64,000 nucleotides of DNA from Zantedeschia hybrid cultivar. Taxonomy: Eukaryota > Streptophyta > Magnoliopsida > Alismatales > Araceae. Each line of letters opens with the position of its first letter. Position 1 is the first letter of the stretch. The notes under the pieces are model-generated. The model did not search any database, had not been told where the DNA came from, and saw nothing but the letters and a program-made list of their open reading frames with translations. Positions 12,163 to 22,200 of the stretch are shown here, piece by piece. Made by a program: the position numbers and the translations under genes. Where the stretch lies: the NCBI GenBank assembly GCA_030544215.1, contig JARZZO010000013.1, forward strand, positions 28,441,229 through 28,505,228, written 5' to 3'.

Positions 12163-14654
12163 TCAGTTCTCAGCAACCCCCTCCTCCTCAACTTCAACTT
12201 GGTTTTGGCCAGGAGAGGGAGAGGGGGAATCGACGATCTGCACGGCCTCAGGTGGGGCAGCTTCGACAGGGGCCTCCTCGACCGGAGCTACCTCGTCACC
12301 TTCCGCCGAGGCCGGGGCCCTCTCGGCCATAAGCCCCTTCCACCAGGATAGGAGCTCCTTCCCTTCCTCGTCCGTCGGCAAGGCAATCCCGGTCAAATCC
12401 ACGGTCGGACAGGCCTTCTGGGCAGCAGCTAGCCCGATGTCGAAGACCGAGGAGGCCGCTAGAAGCTGGGCCTGGATTATCTCCTCGGCATAGTCCGGGC
12501 CGGCCTTATAATCGGCCACGGCCGAGTCCACTGCCTCCTCCAGCTCCTGCTTCAGGGCCGACATCTCCTCGGCATGGCGGCGATTTTCCGAAGCCCGCCG
12601 GGCGTCCTTGTCCTGGATCTGGGCCTTAAGGGCCCGAATCTCAGCCTGGGCCGCAGCAAGCTCCCGCTCGGCCTTCTCCTTCTCCCGCTCGGCCTTCTCC
12701 TTCTCCCGCTCGGCCTTCGTCTTGGCCTCGGCAGAAGCGCGGGCCTCTGCGGCCCTCTCCCCCAGCTGGGCCCGCATCCGGGCGTTCGTAGCTACAAGCC
12801 CGTCAACCATGGGCTTGATATTAGGCCCCGCCGAAGGGCCCTTGCCCGAACCTGCCGAGGCTGACGCCCTCTCGGCCTCCAGAAGCTTGTTCCGGAGCAG
12901 CTCCTGATGGTGAAGCAGGACGCTGCCCGTAACCGTGGCCTGCGAACCGAAAGCAGACGAGGATCAGCAAAACTTGAAGCAAGCAAAGCTAGATTGAAGC
13001 ACACTCAGAAGCTTCTTACCTGGACCACCAATCGGGCGCTCATCGCCGCCAGATCGGTGACCGAGTGATCCTTCAGCTCCACAAAGGCCGAAGGGAGAGT
13101 GAGGCAGCGAAGCAGACGGAGGCACGTCTGTGAGTCCTCCATACTCTCGTCTTTGTAGATCCCCAGCTCGGGGACCCACAGTTCGCGCTCCTGCGCGTGT
13201 GGCGCCCGCGACCCGGCGCCCTCATGCTCTGCCCCTGCCATCGCGGTCGGAGGAGAGTCGCCCCTCGGCGCCTCGGGGGACGCCAGCCTTGCGGCCCTTC
13301 GGGCCCCGGCGGTTCTCCTAATCAATGGGGCGGGCTCTGCCTCTTCAGGCTCCTCCGTCCGGGGCCGCTTCGACAGTCGGCCGCCCCTTCGGGCGGCAGA
13401 CTTGGTTTTTTGCTCCCTCTCGAGAGCGGCGGCGGCAGCACGGCCCTCGGAGGAGGCCGCAGTCATCGGAGCCCCGGCCCGGGCCCTCGGAGCCCTTGCG
13501 CCTCGACCAGACCCGCCTGCCGCCTGCGGGGGTGATGGCTGGCCCTGGCCGCGCTGCTGGGCTATCCGGATGAGGAGGCCCTTGATCCTGGACATTGCTG
13601 CAAGCAAGAGAAGAAGTGTTAGAAACGAATAACACAACAGCTGCAAACTCAAAACCGACTTACCCTCGGCCGAAGCTTCTGCAACCTCGTCGGCCGGAGG
13701 AGCTTCGGCCGGAGGAGCGCCCTCGGCGCTTCCTTCGCTGCCCTGCGGAGTCTCCCCGGGAGGAAGGTAGGGGAAAGCCCGCTCCGGATTGAACCGAGGG
13801 TCCGGCCATACCCCGGCATCCACAAATAGCTCTGCCTTGCTAAGGAGCCCCCAGATGTTGTACGGAGCCATGGCCTCTATGTGGCCCACTAGGGTGCTCT
13901 GGGTGGAAGTCAGAACGGGAGGATCGGAAAGGCCCGCGGCTAGCGGTGCCCATTCGGTAGGGAAGGGCCACACGCTCTTCTCGTTCTCCGGCAGAGAAAT
14001 GAGGATAAACTTCCTCTTCCAGCCATGGATGGACGAGGGCTTCCCGGAAAAGATGCTTCGGCCAATACGAGGGACGAAGCAGTACCATTCGGATCTCCCC
14101 TGCCTTTGGATTTTGAAAAGGTAGCGGAAGATGTTGATGGAAGGAACAGTCCGTATACGAGCAAACACAGCCAAAAAGCCGTATACGGTGCGCCAAGAAT
14201 TGGGAAAGAATTGGGATGTGGCCAGCCCGTAGAAGCAAAGGAGGTTAATGACGAAGGTGGGGAGAGGAAGACGAAAGCCCGCCTGGAAGCTCTCTTCATA
14301 AATAGAAAAGGTACCCGGGCGGGGTGTATTGGCCCTGGTGTTGGGGCCAGGCCGATAAGGGGTCATCCACGAGGGAAGCTGGAAGTAAGAAGCGATGTAG
14401 CTAACCGCTTCATTTGAAAGGGCGCAGGCTGCCTCCGAAGCAGTCTCAGGACGACGACGTCCCGAGGTGGAAGTCTGGCCCGGGGTTTGAACCTCCTCGG
14501 ACCCCTCGGCCTCGGAGGCCTCGGGCTCTCCGGACATCGCAGAGGCGAGGGAGTCCAGAATAAGGGGAGATGACAGAGAAGACTTGGGGGAATGAGACGG
14601 AGTATACTCCTCGTCCGAAGGGGTAATCTCGCTCGAAGAAGAACTGTGGGGCAT
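12163..14654 (-). CDS. Spliced antisense gene inside the Tat element (putative gypsy-type transposon protein, coiled coil)
   Basis: Three exons read from the minus strand: 14,654-13,664, 13,597-13,020 and 12,939-12,163, giving 781 aa with no internal stop. Intron 1 (13,663-13,598, 66 bp) runs GTAAGT to TTGCAG and is a multiple of three. Intron 2 (13,019-12,940, 80 bp) runs GTAAGA to TCGCAG and must be removed, because TGA follows at 13,005. Residues 1-75 are Ser/Glu-rich. Residues about 75-290 resemble the plant domain named putative gypsy type transposon (Pfam PF04195), with FRLPLPTFVINLLCFYG. Residues 331-523 are Pro/Ala/Arg-rich with a basic SKRPR. Residues about 584-665 form a charged coiled coil with KAEREKE repeats, and the C-terminus is acidic. 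Additional antisense ORFs behind pol are known in plant Tat elements; their function is not established. The domain name is recalled from family knowledge, and splicing is inferred from splice sites and frame. Confidence 0.75.
12669..12725 (-). repeat. 21-bp repeat coding for KAEREKE units
   Basis: CGGCCTTCTCCTTCTCCCGCT occurs almost three times in tandem. It lengthens the coiled coil of the antisense protein in seven-residue steps, the heptad length. Confidence 0.8.
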
Positions 14655-15519
14655 GAGGTCGCGAAGAGGGAGAAAGGAGATCGAGGCTTACTCTCAAAAG
14701 GGAAAAGATCTCTCCTGGATCAAGCACAGCCTCTCAAGCCACCCAACTCCACCAGCAAGCGCTCCGAGAGATGGAGATCTTCCTGCAATGGCCAGCAAGC
14801 TCGGACGACGCCTTCAGAGAGCTAGCCTTTCGCCGGAGAGGAGGGAGAGCTCGGGTGATCGCAGAGCAACGCAGGCGCGGAGGCAAGAAGAAGAACAGTG
14901 CTCTGCGAAGGGCTCCTATTTATAGGCTCCGTTCGAAGCCCTTCCCGCCGAGGTCGACGGCCGAGATCGTCCCCGTCGTCTCGTTGCTTCTCTCGGATGC
15001 CCGCCACGTGTACCGTCCTTCAGCAATGATGACGGACGGACTCCGGGACTTGAAGCAGAACGATCAACGGCCGAAAGCGCTCCGACCCTTCGGCTGATCA
15101 CTCGGATGCCTGCCACGCGTCCCGACCCGCGTGCCGAAGAAGGGAGCGGCGGCAATCCGAGCAGGACCTCGGGCAGAGGGCCGAGACGATCCGCGACCCG
15201 CGAGCGGTCAGGATCTTTTTGTGCTTTTAACGGAACGGCCGGATGCGCGACGCGTGTCCCGTGTTTCTTCGCGAAGCGACGCCCGTCCCGTCTATTTAAT
15301 GAAAACTGACACAAGTCAGAGGGCTCGGCCCTTCGCCCTCAGAGGCAAAGGCCTTCGTCGCCACCCTGAGTGAAGACGAAGCAGCTACTTAACCCTCGGC
15401 CGACCGAGGGCACCCTCTTTTTCAAGAAAAGGAACAGAAAGCTGCGGATAAAACACCTGTTACGCTATTCCCCAATCAGCTTCGGGCTATACTCTCGCCA
15501 TCTCAGAACTGAGGAAGAC
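14655..15519. other. Promoter side of the antisense gene and 3' non-coding region of the element
   Basis: No convincing gene. On the minus strand this is the upstream region of the antisense gene. On the plus strand it is the untranslated region before the purine tract. GC-rich, with short open frames on both strands that match no recognised family. Confidence 0.6.
14915..14926 (-). promoter_or_regulatory. TATA box of the antisense gene
   Basis: CCTATAAATAGG on the minus strand, about 265 bp upstream of the ATG at 14,654. It matches the plant TATA consensus and lies outside the LTR, so the antisense gene probably has its own promoter. Confidence 0.6.
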
Positions 15520-15534
15520 AAGAGTGGGGGGCTA
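15520..15534 (+). promoter_or_regulatory. Polypurine tract
   Basis: Purine-rich AAGAGTGGGGGGC immediately before the 3' LTR, where plus-strand DNA synthesis is primed. Confidence 0.8.
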
Positions 15535-15536
15535 TG

Positions 15537-16452
15537 TGATGAGGCAGAATCCGATTCGTCCCATTGAAACAAGCCCAAACCCCGTTCAGCCCAGCAGCAG
15601 CAGTACAAGGCCTTCAGAGAGCCTTCGGCCCATCAGCGGCCCAACAGCCCTCGGCCCATTAGCGGCACCGTCGCTCCCGGCCCAACAAGCTTCAGCCCGT
15701 CAGCGGCCCATCAGTCTACGGCCCGGGAACAGCACGGCAGCCCTAAGCCCAGCAGGCTTCGGCCCATCAGCGGCCCAACCCCCTTCGGCCCGATAGCCGA
15801 GTCTGACCCACTTCGGTGGAGGACTAGGCACTATGGCGGTTTACCAGTAAGCCCGCACATAGTCCTATATCGGCTACCACCGTTAACCATCCTCTATCCT
15901 CTGCGATAAATACACCGCTATTTATTGCCAAAGGTAGGCTCTCTTATGCCTCCGAGACCCTCAAGGACTATAGTCCAAATAGCATTAAAGCTACTCTTTG
16001 CCTTCTGAATCGAATCATATTCAGGAACTAACTTGACCGTCGGAGGGGGTTCCTTAGGGCCGAAGCCCGGGACTCCTGCTGACCGGTTTTCTTCTTCTTT
16101 CCCTCCTGTAGGGGCTCGGTTCGAATCTTCGCCGACCTTCCTGAGTCGGTCTCGGCCGCCGACCTTGGACTCCTCTCCCTGGTCTTGACGCCGTGCGCCG
16201 GCTGGCCCACAATCGGAGGAGACTCGGTTTCGCGCCGCCCCTTCATCTACCGAAGGAGCTTCGGCCCCGACTTCCTGAAGACAAGCCAGCCCCCGACCGA
16301 GCGGCTCTCGGCCTCGGACCTTCGGCTTCGCCTCTGCCTCCTTCGCGTCCGGATCCCTGTCGGGCCTCTAAAACACAGATCCGAGCTAGCTCCGGATCCA
16401 TTTCTTCGGATTCCAGCTTCGGAATCCGGTTGTGATAGCTTCGGCTACATCA
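15537..16452 (+). repeat. 3' LTR of the Tat element (916 bp)
   Basis: Same length and termini as the 5' LTR, with about 24 base differences by eye (about 2.6%). The TATA box is altered to GATAAATA at 15,904-15,911. TSD TCTGG follows at 16,453. Confidence 0.95.
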
Positions 16453-16457
16453 TCTGG

Positions 16458-17763
16458 AATAGCCAAAAAGAGATTAAATCAAGACTACCTTGATCGGGTT
16501 CCCTTGGGCGGGCTAACCCTGGTTAGCCCTATCCCTATTCGGAAATCAAACAGGGCCTGAATTCCCGGGAAGAGCTTCACTGCCTACCTGATTGTAGCCT
16601 TGACTCAACAATGAAGTTCTGTGTCCCCCTCATGGTGTACCTGGCATCTTACTTGGCAAAGCAGAAGTTCATGTATTCGTCCAAGAACTCTAAAGAATTC
16701 TTAGTTGCCATTTGGAAACAGCCACTGGGCCTAAGCTTTAACTCAAAATCCAATTTTGGCCCAGTCATTGGAGAGAGAAGGATATTCCAGATAATTATTA
16801 GTTGTAAATTTTTTGTTTTAGGATGACAAAAAATAAAAACTAACTGTAAATAGTCATTTACTTAAATATCTTTACCTCTTGGTCTAACTTATAAAAAATC
16901 TAAAGACATTGTTGTCTTTTTTCTACTTTCCAATCCTGGGAATCACTTTACTTTTTCAAAAATAATATTTCCCCAACTTTTCCGCTCCCTCTCTCCTCTC
17001 ACCAATTTTTTTCTATCTCTTTCCTCTTCTTTCTCTCTCTAAGAATTTTGGATTTTAAGAAAGTCGAAATAAAAGTGCATAATGTGGAAACACTCAAGCG
17101 CGCTGCCTTAGTCCATGACAACACGTACGAGCCGCCCTGGCCTCAACCTCCTCTGTCTGGGCCCTCGCCGCACGAGCTCCCTCTTAAAGTCCCCATTGAG
17201 CACCCAGGGACGTGAGCCATGGCCCCTTATGTACACCAAGGCCACGGAAGGCACGTTTGCTCTCAAGAGGCAATTCCCTCTTCATCGTGAAAGGTAGAGT
17301 AATGTTAGTAGGACGGAAAAGTTTTTAATTTTTTTTTTACTTCATTAAAGGGAGAAGTTTAAGGTGAGAGTTTTTCACAAATTTATCTCCCACAGTTATT
17401 TCAACTTTTTAAATTCAAGTCCATAAAGTACATTCATATTAGGCGGGTAAGAAAATTAGAGAAAATTTTCCGTTTGTATAATATTACCCTGGGAGATAAT
17501 GGTCATCAAGATCTCAGAAAAATAGAGATCATGGGATTGATCCTTCCCTTCCCACAATGCTCGCATGATTGTGCGTTACAGGGTACCGAACAAGAAACCT
17601 GTTAAAAGTAGATGCCCATAACGCCTCCATAAGCATGACAAGGCGATGACAGACTGAAGGTACGAGAACTCAGCCATTAGAAACCCTTTTTACTCATTCT
17701 CTCCCAACTCCAGTGTCAGCTAACTTAAGTATCAGAGGATTTTTCGGGTTAGATGATTATGGG
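16458..17763. other. Spacer, no gene recognised
   Basis: Mostly AT-rich, with a CT-rich tract (16,980-17,040). A GC-rich patch at about 17,094-17,290 contrasts with its surroundings but gives no recognisable protein. The first 100 bp may be the right half of a MITE split by the gypsy insertion. Confidence 0.5.
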
Positions 17764-18120
17764 TAGGGCTGTCAAAATGGGCCCAGGCCCGTTAACAGAC
17801 CCGTTTGGACCCGTTAGTTATGGGTCTGGGTATACCTGTTTACCCATTAAACTTTATATTGTCATACATTGCAAAAATTTGTGAGCTAATTTCTTGGAAT
17901 TTAGACTTAAAATCAAACCAAATTATTTGGCACATAAAGATTTAAGATAAATAAATTCTATACCAAGCCCATTTATCTTTCAACATCAAATAAATAAGAA
18001 ACAGGTCCAAGACCCGACCCATTTACCCATTTACCCATTACCCTTATTGGGTCTGAACCGGGTCCGGGTCTATTCACTTTGGGCATGGGTCTACCCAGAC
18101 CCGAACCGTTGACAGCCCTA
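17764..18120. mobile_element. hAT-type MITE (357 bp)
   Basis: Terminal inverted repeats TAGGGCTGTCAA and TTGACAGCCCTA (one mismatch), flanked by a perfect 8-bp target duplication ATTATGGG (17,756-17,763 and 18,121-18,128). The interior repeats GGGTCTGGGT/ACCCGTT phrases and has no ORF, so it is non-autonomous. An 8-bp TSD and TAGGG ends are typical of hAT elements. Confidence 0.9.
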
Positions 18121-18270
18121 ATTATGGGGCACTTTGACTGCTCCCACTATGTTGCAAGTCTTACTCGTGTGGTTCTCATCAACAAATTTCATCGTGAAAG
18201 TAAAATTTGACAGTTTAAAACACCAACCACTTTGGTGCCTCCACACTTACTCATAGACATCCCTTATATC

Positions 18271-18555
18271 TTTTTTTTTTATTAGTGGCAGGTATTTACA
18301 AGCGACCAGAGATCGATCCCGAGATATCCTTCAGAGTTGGAGATAGTTCTGCGCCGGTCGAGAAGTCCGCCTAATTAGACCAGAATTTTAGATCCGCCTG
18401 ATTATCCGGAGAAGTAATCTCACGGATCAGAGAATAAAGATCCCAACAACACTATAAGCTGCATGACTGAAGAGTTTTTAAGCTTCAACCAAGATCAGAC
18501 CTCCCAATTGAAAGACAAGTGGTGAACCAACTGCCCTAGGCAACTGGTTCAAAAG
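18271..18555 (-). mobile_element. SINE-like retroposon (minus strand)
   Basis: On the minus strand the element begins near GCCTAGGGCAGTTGGTTCAC, which resembles a tRNA-type box A region. About 35 bp on is GGTCTGATCTTGG, resembling box B. It ends about 280 bp later in a run of A's (plus-strand T run 18,271-18,280). This layout (RNA polymerase III head, unrelated body, A tail) is that of a tRNA-derived SINE. No target duplication was confirmed. Confidence 0.5.
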
Positions 18556-18938
18556 GTGGAGTGACAAAATTATAATTAAAAAAACTTTCAGATCGCCTGT
18601 ATCAAGACATTTGTTTGCGTGTGATTGATTTCTAAACATGCGAAACAAGTCTATGAAAATGCATGTATAAAGATCGCGCCCATGAATAAAATAGACTCGT
18701 CAAAGAAATTCTCCACCCAAAGTGTCTTCTTCCTCTTCGCTTCTCCACCTATTATCTTCACCCAGATCAGTGAAAGAAAAATTTACTGATTGATTTGGCT
18801 GGTTCCTCACCTAATCTGATCTCATTGGGGACATGGATGTAATTTTTGTGTTGCAGTGAATAGAATTTTCTTTGAGAGTGCAGCTCACTTTGATGAACAA
18901 AAGAACCGTCCCATCTCTTTACTGGCTTTCAATATAGA

Positions 18939-18960
18939 CTCTCTCTCTCTCTCTCTCTCT
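18939..18960. repeat. (CT)n microsatellite
   Basis: Eleven CT units. Confidence 0.9.
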
Positions 18961-19202
18961 AACGTTAAGATGACTTGTGGCCACCTAGTATAGTTCTATC
19001 ATTGTTAACTTGGACTTGTTCAGAATAATAGACATGGTAGTCCTAGATTAACCAAAGAAAATTTGGCTCAGCAGGAACGAAGCATGCTGGATGAAACGCC
19101 TGTGACAGCACGACACCATACAACACGATCATGCATAGAACAGATTCAATATTTCATCATTATATTTTTTTCTTTTAAATCACAAATGATAGTTTCGAGC
19201 AC

Positions 19203-22200
19203 TCAGCGGGGAAACTTCTTGACCACCATGAAAGAAAATGCCATGGCGAGCAGCAGAAGAAGTGATAACGTAAACCCCGTCCTTCCATTTTCCTTGAAGA
19301 TGCTGGCCGCTGTGATCTGATCTAGATTCGACCGTAGGGATTCCGTCGATTTCTGCACCCAAACAGCAATACCTTAGATTAGTTTTTGCTGGAACATACC
19401 ATTTTGTAATATCGGAATCATAATTTTCTTTTGGGGAAAGGCTCGCCACAAACTAGCTGCACTACACTCGCTCACTCGCTCTCAACTTGCAGTGTATAAT
19501 TTGAAAAGGAACTAAAGATGTTGGAAGTTCCAGGGTACGTGTGGTTTCTGCTTCCAATCATGTTAATCCGATTAAAAGGATAAACATCCACATTGGATAA
19601 CTATCCCTAGTTATATAAAGACATGGAGGAAGAGGGCTTTAATGTGTAGGGAGAAGGAGTCTCTCTTTATATATATGAGTGCATATAGAGAAAAGATTAA
19701 AGTATGTGAACTCCTCCTCCTCTATTTCTTTCTTCCTTGGAAGAATCATCCGGAGTTTCTGGAATCTGGCGCGTGGACATCGCGGACGACTCTAGTAGTC
19801 GCTCTACACCGACGAGGAGACGCTTCCGCTTCATCGATGACGAGACGAACACGCTACGAAGGTAACACGTTCTTCTATAATAATCTAACATTGGTATCAG
19901 AGCTTTGTTGAAATTCGTCGGACAGTCTCGTCCTACCGACTACGGGGCATCCACACAAGAGGCTACGGACGCCTAACAGTCAACACTCCTGCGGGTCGCG
20001 CGCAGAGAGGCAGCGCATATTTTTGCGGGTCGTGCGCTAGGGAGCCGCACGCCCACGCGTGCTGCGGAGGATTGGGATGGACAGTAACTGCGGATTACTG
20101 TTCACGTGAACAGTAATGCACGGTTACTGTTCATGCGTGACTATTCGTGCTGTTTTATTTTTCAGATTTTAATTTTTTGTTAGTGTTATTTTGAGATGGG
20201 CCTAAATTTTTTTTTTCTTTTTCTTCGCAAATCTGAAAAATGTCATGCTATTTTATCATGTAATTTTCATGTCTAAAATTTAATTTTTCTCATAATGGGG
20301 GATAATTAAATTACATACAAATTAATAAATTTGGCATGATTGTGTGATTGTGAAGACAGATAGCCAGTGTCCCCAAATTTCTTTTTTCAAAAACTCATTG
20401 GAGGCTATGGAAGATCAAGAAATTTTTTTTGTCCACTCTGATTGTAATTATTAGGAGCCAATTTAAATCGGTTCATGAGTTGTACAATTCAAGTAATGTA
20501 TTAATTAGACGATGGATTTTGAACTTTGTTTTAATGTGATTGATATTTTGAACGATGGACTAACCGGGACACTGGCTATCCGATAATCCTTATTTAAAAT
20601 TATTAGACACATTTGTTATAACATGGGGGAGCGGGTAGTTCAATTTCTTTGATTAATGAATTACCTGTATGTGTTAGTTATATTAGTCTGTGGTAGCATT
20701 AAATGAATTTATTTTTTGCTTCATAATACGATCAATATATCTCTCTTGTGGATGCATGCTGTAATTAGGGAATGCGTAACCCATATTTCTCATGTATTTT
20801 AAAGCAAAAGTGTTTGATATTCTTCTAAAATCATGTGGATTTAAAAGGAAAATTAGAGAATAAGTCCCTTAATGTTATATTATTTTTAAAATCATGTGGA
20901 TTTAAAATTAGGGAATGAGTCCCTTAATGTTTAGTTATTTTTTTAACTCTTATTTTAATTGAAAATATGATTTGTAATATATATAAAAGTGATGATTACG
21001 AGCCTAGCAAAGTTTTCGAACTGATATATGTGAGACAAATTATATGATAAATTGTTTTTAAGAAAAAGAATTTATAAGTTCCTAATTATATTTTTTTTGC
21101 GTGATGTAGAAGGTAACGATGACCTCTAAAGATTTATATCATGAATTGTTTGGTCAAGATAAATTGAAAGGCGGAAATTATGACATGTGGCATAGAAAAA
21201 TTCAGTATCTCCTGAATGAGAAGGAGGTACTTGAGACCTTGACAAACATGATGCTGCCACCATCTGATGATGGATCACTTGCGCAAGTTAATCGTGACAA
21301 GCAAGCCTATGACAAGTGGTTGAATAAAGATAGAAGTACGCGCTACACTATGTTGAGCTGCATGCACGATGACCTTATTAAAGAATTTGAGAGTTACAAA
21401 ATTGCTAAAGAAATGTGGGAGCAATTGAAGCTCCAATATGGAGGCACATCAGCAACAAGGTTGAGGGTCTTAACTTTGAGGTTCAATCAGTACATGATGG
21501 ACCCAAAGCATTCTGTGGCAAAGTACCTGAGGACGATGTCTTCAATGATCAAAAAATTGAAGACAGCAGGAACAAAACTCTCAGATGAGCAGCAGATACT
21601 TGCCGTGTTAAGGTCCCTTCCTGATTCTTCTTTGGAACATATTAAATTGGTGCTTACATACAATGAAAGCATTAAGACTTATAGTGACCTTTCATGTTAT
21701 CTTGAGTTAGAGGTGGAACGCAAAGAGGCGACCCGTTACAGTGCACCGGTAGCTAATGCCAATAAGCCTAAGGTAAAGAGGCCCAGGCAAAACTGGATCA
21801 AGAAGAACAACAATTTTCAGCCAAAGGCTGAAAAGAAATGGGGACAACAAAATAATCAAAAGGATAAACAAGGGAAGCGAGGAAAGAAAAACCTGAGCAA
21901 AGTCGAATGTTTTAACTGTCAGAAGATGGGACACTATGCCAGTGAGTACACTGAGTCAAAGAAGGTTTGTCCCGTCTCTAGTAATCCTATTTATGTGTGC
22001 TATAATATTTTCATTGTTCATACGGTCTCTCATTGGATTGTAGACTCAAGAACAACCTGCCACATAACTCGTGAGCGAGCTGGATTCATAAATTATCGTC
22101 GACTACCAACTGGCAGCCAATACGTCACTATGGGGAACGACGCTCAGGAAGAAGTCCTTAGAGTTGGCTCGTACCAGCTGAAGATGCGAACTGGACGCAT

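Larger units (their letters stand above)
4694..16452 (+). mobile_element. Complete Tat-clade Ty3/gypsy retrotransposon with antisense gene
   Basis: An 11,759-bp element flanked by perfect 5-bp target duplications TCTGG (4,689-4,693 and 16,453-16,457). Order: 5' LTR, PBS, gag, protease, RT, RNase H, a second RNase H, integrase, tandem repeats, antisense gene, purine tract, 3' LTR. The second RNase H after RT-RNase H is the hallmark of plant Tat (Retand/Ogre-type) elements. The two LTRs are both 916 bp and differ at about 24 sites by eye, a young to middle age. Gag and pol carry stop codons in the reading frame, so the copy is not autonomous as it stands. Confidence 0.95.
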
